Shown in pieces: positions 58,035-64,000 of a stretch of DNA of 64,000 bases. The translations under genes and the position numbers were made by a program. The DNA is from Galerina marginata (Eukaryota > Basidiomycota > Agaricomycetes > Agaricales > Galerinaceae): assembly GCA_023014335.1 (NCBI GenBank), contig JAECYW010000009.1:62001-126000 (forward strand), written 5' to 3'. Numbering within the stretch: position 1 is the stretch's first letter; each line of letters starts with the position of its first letter. Below the pieces are notes generated by a model that saw nothing but the letters and a program-made list of their open reading frames with translations, was not told where the DNA came from and searched no databases.

Positions 58035-58257
58035 TGGGATAGGCCTATCAGGCCTACCCTAGCAGTCCGAGGCTGGCAAAGCTCGGGAAACGCGCCGAGC
58101 AGTGCGCTATCGCGTCGCGCGTAGTGGCAAGAGGCAAGCAAAGGTTGATTCTGCAAAGGGAAACGCGCTGGCACACAAACCGTGCACAGCCGCTGATGGA
58201 TCTATCTATCTAATCTAATCCACGCTCGGGCAGCTCGGGCCAGAGGCCACTACTACA
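58035..58257 (-). repeat. LTR (5' LTR in element orientation)
   Basis: 223 bp, apparently identical over its whole length to 56261-56483. It is directly followed on the minus strand by the putative primer binding site. Confidence 0.85.
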
Positions 58258-58786
58258 GCGGTCTGGTCCACTGTCAAGCCTGAAGACGTTGACCCCTTTC
58301 GAATGAGGAGGATGGAAGAATCACGGCCCAGCGACCAAGGGGTGGAAAGTCTAAATACCTAAAACCACGTCAGATAAGTACGACGGCGGGAAATGGTTCT
58401 CTACGAACCTGGATTCAGGACGGAGTCCAAGAAGGCCCTAGATTGTTGATTGAAACTGCCACCAGTCTTGCCATAAGAGAGTCTTCGGGACGGGTGAAGG
58501 ACAAAAAATTGAACAGTAATGCGAGATGGGCGGGAAGAACAAGTAAGGAAAGGCCTGGTCCAGACTTTATAGGGTGCCCTCACGGACACTGAGAGTAAGG
58601 CGGCTTCGGATCCGGAGTCCGGGCTCGGTTGCCATGGTCTTGGCGCCGCCCACTGCGATGCTATACTCTAGGCTACGTGGTCACTGGTGTAGATTTCTAG
58701 TAAGAAAGAAATCCTAGTAAGCTCAATTCATATTTCGAAAACTTTGAAGTAATTATTCGTCTAGGCTTTGAACCCACTCTTTCACC

Positions 58787-59543
58787 ATGTCAACAACCAA
58801 AGCCCTCAAAGCATGCACCGATGGCGACCTCGACTCTCTAACAGCCCTTTTATCGGATTCATCTATTACTAAAACAGATGAATTCGTATCAGACATGTTG
58901 CGAAACGCCGCGATCAATGGGAGAAGCACGATCGTCGAATATGTCCTTAATTCCTACAACCCAAGCCACATCGACGACAAAGTGTTTCGCTCGGCAGCGG
59001 CAAGCAACTCTACCGAAACATTCAGGCTCCAGAAATCCTTCTTGTCTAACTGAGCTCTACGAGAGGCGAGGCACACTTCTCTCTATCGCCCTCGGCGCAC
59101 TCGCGCCCGAAGAATTTATTGAATATCTACTTTCGATGGGAGCCAACCCAAATTTGATTTCGGACGATACAGTCTCACCACTTGCATTTGCTGCCTTTCA
59201 GTACGATTCCCCAAGGATGGTCGAACTCCTAGTTCAACACGGCGCACAAGTCAACGGAACCTCAGCTTTAGCGGCTGCAGCTCAGAAGGGACGTCTTGCG
59301 ACAGCAACTTATCTGCTCGCTCATGGAGCACTTGTAAATGATCCAGGTAATTGGATACAGCCTGCGTTCCCACTTCATATCGCGGTGAAGCACGGGAAAG
59401 CGGAGATCGTCAGACTATTATTGGGCAAAAAGGCGGATTTGGCATTACGGGATGGATCTGGGAAGACACCTGTTGAAATCGCACGCGAGACAGGTAATGC
59501 AGAAATCGTTGAAATTATGGAGGAAGCGGTGAGAGTATTTTAG
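58787..59543 (+). pseudogene. Ankyrin-repeat protein gene with a frameshift
   Basis: The first frame (58787 to about 59035) encodes ALKACTDGDLDSLTALLSDS and FVSDMLRNAAINGRSTIVEY, a typical ankyrin N-terminus, reaching SAAASNSTETF before ending at TGA after KSFLSN. A different frame (from about 59035 to 59543) continues the fold: GTLLSIALGALAPEEFIEYL, GANPNLISDDTVSPLAFAAF, MVELLVQHGAQVNG, GRLATATYLLAHGALVND, FPLHIAVKHGKAEIVRLLLG and SGKTPVEIARETGNAEIVEI. About five to six ankyrin units are covered. The frame change is near 59030-59050 and there is no GT...AG pair there that could be an intron. So this is either a frameshifted pseudogene or a single-base assembly error. Ankyrin repeats bind proteins; the partner is unknown. 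Confidence 0.75.
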
Positions 59544-61985
59544 TTTAAATTTATCGGATTATCAGCGCTAGCAACTAGGGACAGCATTTGATGTATCCCT
59601 GTAATCAGCTACTCAGGACACCCGGAAGTCCACTTGCACCGCGGGCGGAATTTACAAATCATGCGGCTCAGAGCCACTAAATAGCTTTTTTTGCACGTTA
59701 ACGGTTAAGGAAATGGTTCAACAAGACGATATCCGAGGATCCTTACGACGGGCCAATTTTCGATTACCGCTGCAATAAAGATAGTAAAGTCAAATATAAA
59801 TCCCTGGACTCCTGTTAAGGGGTCTGTTGGCCACTTGGCCGCCATCAAAAGTACGCTATTGTTCAATCATCACTATACTACAGCTGGGCAGAAGCGAAAA
59901 CGCGACTGAGGTGTAGGCCAGAAAATTGCGCGACAGATGTACCGGCGGCCAGAGTCAAACAGCACCGTAAAAAGCAGACACAATCATGCAAAGCGAGTCA
60001 GTAGAGCGGATCTTAGGATGCCGTTTTCGGTTATTACGAAAGATTGCCAGTAGGAAACGTACAGGAAGGCATGACCCGGTGAATCCAGAGAATCGGGACA
60101 CCAGAGTTGAGGCCCATCGGTGACCAGGATGCGTATTCAAAGCCTTCAAACTTAAGCGTCCTGCTGGGATTATATCAGATATTGAGAATGAAGAGGAAAA
60201 GAGACACGAAATTAAACTTGCCGAAATAAGAAAGACGCGAAATGCGATATGCAAACTCCTATCGCTAATTTTGTTTCCAAAAAGCACAAATACGGGCCGT
60301 CCATTTGCAACGTAGGACTCGAATAAGGTAAAGGATATGAAACGAAAAAGTGGGAAAAACATATAGTAGGAACCAATGCGCCGAAGCCTGAGATTTGGGA
60401 CAACGAAGTCGACGCCCAACCGTGACCAGGATGTATATCGAAGCATCAAATCCAAGCTTCCTGCCGGTCAATGACCTGAGCGCTGGCGGAAACGTCAGAA
60501 CACCGAACGTGATAGCAACTGAGAACAACACAGTTAACTCTTACGAAATTATTTTGGAGAAGTATCGAGGTGAAAGCTACAAATAAAATAAGATGCGAAC
60601 ATGTTTCAGGTCCCTACGAGGGGCGAAGAGGAATCTAGATCATCAGAAATCGAGAATGAAGACAACAAAATCAACAAACTAAGCTCACCGAAATAAGAAA
60701 GGTCCGAGATAACTGACATTTTTGCTTTCGGAATACAGTCCAAAGCACAAGAAAGGGCCAATGGACTTGCATCGTACTCGCCAGCTCATCAGTCTGGATA
60801 GCCAAGTGCATCTGAAACTAGACCCAATGCGTCTCGGTAGAGAAAAAAGTAGGGTTCTCTTAGTAGTCCAGAATTTGTAGTCGGACGCGTAGTCGATCTT
60901 GCTCGACGCTGGTATGACATTTCCTTTCGACACTATAAACAACGATTTGGGGCGGCGAATGACTACGCCGAGGTTCTGAGCTGGAAGTATAGGCTTAAAG
61001 GCCGGGGGACGGCAGTGGAGATACCTGTAGAGCGAACTAGTTTGAGACTGGATGGAAAGAAGGTAGTAGAAACGACCTGGAAAACTCACCGGCAAGGCTG
61101 TAGAGAATGTGGGCTTCCGGAGCCACCTAATAAGGAGGCGAAAGCATTTGATGTCGATCCAGAAAGCATTCCGAGATGATAAGATAAAAAGTTGAAGAAA
61201 CGACAAAAAAATGTGCATATATGCGAGCCCAAGCTCATTACGGTGTGTTTCGACCCATCACAAACATCGGTTGAAGAGCTGGGCGAGTTCGAACGTCCTG
61301 AAGCAGTGAAGCGAACATGAGTGAAATACTCCAGAGTTGGAGTGGAAAACTGAAAAAGGAGGTCAGTCAACATGGTCATTACTGTATTATGTATAATTTA
61401 CCCACTTTAACTTGCAGTAGGGACAGTTCGAACACGGTAGCAAAAGTGAAACTACGAGTAACGAGGTCGATCACTTGATAAAACGCTTCTTTCAGTAGTC
61501 GTCTATTGGTCTTCGGTAGGTCAAGACATGAAGAAGCAAGAAAAAGAGGAAAGACTAACGCAGTACAACGAGGAAGAGGCCCAAAACCTGGTAAATCCGG
61601 CCCAGGTCGTCTGGCACGCACTCCCGGAGTGGAACCAATTCTTCCCCCAATGTCAGGAAGATTTAGGGACAGAATGAGGACCGATGAGACGATCGAGGTC
61701 AGTAAGAAGGGTCAGCCTATGGGTATTAAGACTGCGCAGCGGGAGCTCGTCGATGGGCAAAAGTTATTGTTGTGGTCTTCGATGAGTTGGCGTCAACATG
61801 ATAGCAGAGTGGAGGCAGAACAAGTGAGGGAGAGCATGTGAGACGGCAGCATCGAGCTATTTTTGAGGCGGAGAACGTCTGAGGCCTGAGACTAAACTGG
61901 CTTGTTCAACATCGAGCAGGCTGTTGATCGCATTGATCAAGACAAGATTGATCGAATTCTCACGGATATTTTTATCTGCCTTCTA
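59544..61985. other. Intergenic region with a diverged tandem duplication
   Basis: Minus-strand ORFs of 166 and 177 codons here (59955-60455, 60685-61218) are partly copies of each other because of the underlying repeat and have no domain, so I do not call them genes. A 111-codon plus ORF (61506-61841), rich in Arg/Lys/Gly, is also unsupported. Confidence 0.45.
60100..60830. repeat. Diverged tandem duplication
   Basis: GGTGACCAGGATGCGTATTC (60120) recurs as CGTGACCAGGATGTATATCG (60420). GAGAATGAAGAGGAAAA with CCGAAATAAGAAAG (60184) recurs as GAGAATGAAGACAACAA with CCGAAATAAGAAAG (60653). AAAAAGCACAAATACGGGCC (60279) recurs as CAAAGCACAAGAAAGGGCC (60741). The spacing changes from about 300 to 470 bp, pointing to a later insertion of about 170 bp in the second unit. 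Confidence 0.5.
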
Positions 61986-62423
61986 CAGTACACTTTCTCA
62001 TAATGCATATCGACGGTGCCAAAATTTAGCCATGCATTATGCAACAAGGAATATGTCACACTCCAGTGACACACGTTACTTTGCCACTCAAATGTGACAG
62101 AATCGACTTTTCTGGACAGAAGTATGCACCAATTAAATGCGAGAACATCCGAAAGCCATTTTTGAGCGAAAAATTGTGCATTTTGGTAAATATGCGGTGA
62201 AAAGTTGGTGAAAAGTGCACCCTGGCGACCCATGCCGAGGCCCGTTCTTGGGTCCTTCCCTGCCAAATTTTGATCTGATAATGCATATATCGCTCCCAGG
62301 GTTATGCATTATGCATTATACAGTATGCAGCAATTTCCCTGCGAACCAAGTTGGTTTCGGGAAAAAGCTATGCATCATGAGAATTATGCATTATGACGAT
62401 ATGCATTATGAGAAAGTGTACTG
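61986..62423. mobile_element. 438-bp MITE with perfect 27-bp inverted ends
   Basis: Begins CAGTACACTTTCTCATAATG and ends with the exact reverse complement over 27 bp (62397-62423). TA lies on both sides (61984-61985, 62424-62425), as for Tc1/mariner MITEs. The interior has repeated ATGCATTATG/CATAATGCAT palindromes (about eight) and no coding capacity. Perfect ends suggest recent movement. The ends differ from those of the element at 18518-21793 (CAGTACAC versus CAGC-x-ATTGC), so another transposase would be needed. Confidence 0.82.
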
Positions 62424-64000
62424 TACCTCTCAGTGTAGCGTTCAACACCAAATTTGTCTCTCTGGAGCACGCTAACTTATAGGGAAAGAGCTTTCAGTGA
62501 CTTACGTGGAACGTGGGTGTCGCCCTTAGTTAATAGTAATGTCCATGGGTTAACGCTACTTAATAGCCTATCCATCAGAACCTCTATACGGTCAGCTCCC
62601 CCCTCACCCGAAGACGAATTTGCTGACAAGGAGAACCTGCCCAATCCCTTCCCTAAGTGAGTCGATAAGCAGGCTGCTGTAAAAGCAGCCACTGTCGCTC
62701 AGGCTCACCTTGAGTCACGCTCGGGATTCATGCATTACAGAAGCAGTGGTTTGCTGCTCGGAGAGGTGCCGCTGCTAACAATGCTGGAGGACGCAGCGAT
62801 TCTATTTCAACCACAAACTCTTCCGACCGCAAAGCGACAGCCTATGAATATATGAGTAATGGAATATGTAGCTTAGAAGGGCCACAAAAAAAAGTCGTTA
62901 TTGCTATCAGAGGGTGTATAAGAGTAAATAAAATGCGGGGTCCGGTGGTGGGAAGTACGAAAGCAAAGAAACGGCAACCAGGTGGCCAACCGAGAAAGTA
63001 AGAAAAAGATGAGAGCAAAAAGAGGATAGAAACCAAGAAAAACAGCACGCGGAGGCCGTGCGGAACTTGCTCTCCGATATAGTCTACATGGATCGAACAC
63101 CAGCGCTCGAAGTGGGCATGAACAGAGCTGACACCCTAGGCACAGAGTGGCGCGGGAGACGTGCCAGGTACAGGCTTGCCGCTGGTGATATGTCCTCGCA
63201 GAGAGGAGGACAAGCCGGACGGTGGTGACACCGTCGACTTCCGGGTGGTTGCCTTCGATCATGTTGATCCAGAACGGGTGGAAGGCGACGCGGAGGGTGT
63301 GACTTGCTCGTTCCTCGTGCCTGTGCTCGTCCCAGTTCCGGGTACGTGTGTAGGCCTGCAAGGAAGCGACGGACGTGTTAGGCCAGTACGTGTCTTATCA
63401 CGGTCGCGGATGGGCAGGCGGGGTGTGCATCTCGCCGCCTCGCTGTGTAATTCATCCTGTGTGTGTCGCTCTCCACCAGCTCGGACCCACGATCCTTTTT
63501 TGATCTTCTCCACCCACATCCTTTCTCTAGTGGGGGCTCAATAATAGACGACTACCGTCGTAGTTCCCCAAAGTTTGCGGGTAACTCCTAACTGGCTGGC
63601 CGCGGGCCCAACCAACGTATGGAAGCCTCGATTCACATAATTCACCTATATCCTAATTCCTCAGGGCAACGTCCGAGGACATTGACATACGCTGAAGGAG
63701 CTGAAGGGAGGGTTGAGTGCGTGTGCAGCGGAATGGGGAAAAATGAAGACATGCCTGAGGCTCGGACGAGAATTGTGGAAACTGTCTGTGTCACCGAAAT
63801 GTTAATGGGAACGCCTAAGTCATTAATTATAAGTAAGCAGTTGCGAGTCAAAGTAATAACAATAGAATATACCAAACGTCACAATTTTCCCCGTCCAAAA
63901 TGATGGGGTCCAACAAAGGATAAGGCCAGCAAGACCGTTTAGCGGTTTGAATTGTACCATTTTTGTTGTCTAAAAGGCAGTTACAGGAAACCATATAAAT
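62424..64000. other. Right edge of window, no convincing gene
   Basis: A frame at 62454-62660 includes a protein-like run (APPSPEDEFADKENLPNPF) and the next frame continues with KAATVAQAHLESRSGF, which may be a broken coding fragment. A 162-codon minus ORF (62873-63361) has no recognisable domain. I see no repeats shared with the rest of the window. Confidence 0.4.

Larger units (their letters stand above)
56261..58257 (-). mobile_element. Short non-autonomous LTR retroelement (1997 bp)
   Basis: Two 223-bp direct repeats flank a 1.55-kb interior with one ORF on the minus strand and no reverse transcriptase, integrase or protease. LTRs start TG and end CA in either direction. Read on the minus strand, the sequence after the 5' LTR is TTTGGTGACAACAGAG, a plausible primer binding site beginning TGG, and the sequence before the 3' LTR is GTAGGTGGGCACA, a modest purine tract; both fit the ORF orientation. 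GCGG flanks both sides, giving a 4-bp target duplication. The LTRs look identical by eye, so insertion is recent. It resembles gag-only, TRIM-like elements that depend on a partner for mobility. Confidence 0.82.
54775..58600. repeat. Duplicated 1.5-kb repeat, copy P2, interrupted by an LTR element
   Basis: Same landmarks as copy P1, but 1997 bp of LTR element are inserted at 56261-58257. Left of it the sequence reads GCTCATCCTAGAATGGCGG and right of it TCTGGTCCACTGTCAAGCCT; in P1 the corresponding run is GCTGATCCACCAATTG...GGTCCTCCATTAAGCCTCTC without insertion. P1 thus shows the pre-insertion state. Confidence 0.65.

Noticed and set aside
59955..61218. Two minus-strand ORFs (166 and 177 codons)
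   Set aside because: Partly similar only because of the tandem duplication beneath; no domain and no plausible start context.
62454..62660. Possible coding fragment (APPSPEDEFADKENLPNPF)
   Set aside because: Protein-like but ends at once in a stop, has no domain and no supporting exon on either side.

Overview
The window looks like a gene-sparse, repeat-rich piece of a basidiomycete (Agaricomycete-type) genome. The support is: spliceosomal introns of about 42-64 bp with GT...AG ends in nearly every gene, TATA-like boxes 25-120 bp upstream of start codons, and protein families typical of mushroom-forming fungi (MYND zinc fingers, a fungal ubiquitin-like-domain protein, F-box and RING proteins, small secreted cysteine-rich proteins, a GPR1/FUN34/YaaH transporter, a Cyt-like cytolysin family). 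There is no bacterial-style operon, no CRISPR array and no RNA gene that I could recognise. All assignments are by reading; no database search was run.

Layout. 1-5.4 kb: decayed sequence with an old tandem duplication and one small secreted Cys-rich gene. 5.42-9.24 kb: a 53-unit, 71-bp minisatellite, open in all three forward frames, with one hypervariable triplet per unit and a 1-kb (14-unit) block duplicated inside it. 9.4-10.6 kb: ubiquitin-like-domain gene (minus). 13.2-13.8 kb: secreted protein built of four C-x8-C modules. 17.6-22.0 kb: a MYND-finger gene split by a 3.28-kb Tc1/mariner-type transposon, which carries both a DD34E transposase and an unrelated 515-aa gene. 22.5-25.8 kb: a head-to-head pair of Cyt-like cytolysin genes, one broken by a stop codon. 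31.0-31.7 kb: secreted hydrophobic protein. 34.6-37.9 kb: RING and F-box genes. 46.2-47.1 kb: acetate/ammonia-type transporter. 48.0-50.0 kb: MYND + DUF4470-like gene (minus) with a damaged splice donor. 52.0-53.7 kb: second F-box gene. 56.3-58.3 kb: short LTR retroelement with two apparently identical LTRs and one non-RT ORF. 58.8-59.5 kb: ankyrin gene with a frameshift. 62.0-62.4 kb: a TA-flanked MITE with perfect 27-bp inverted ends.

Between the genes lie several copies of a dispersed, unrecognised repeat family (15.0-17.3, 22.2-22.4, 26.2-28.6, 32.2-34.2, 39.8-45.2 kb) and a duplicated 1.5-kb repeat (50.4-51.9 and 54.8-58.6 kb), the second copy being the target of the LTR element. A 457-bp MITE at 40.2 kb has ends related to the 18.5-21.8 kb transposon. 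The most interesting result is this transposon: its left end supplies the present stop codon of the MYND gene, and the interrupted reading frame continues beyond its right end.
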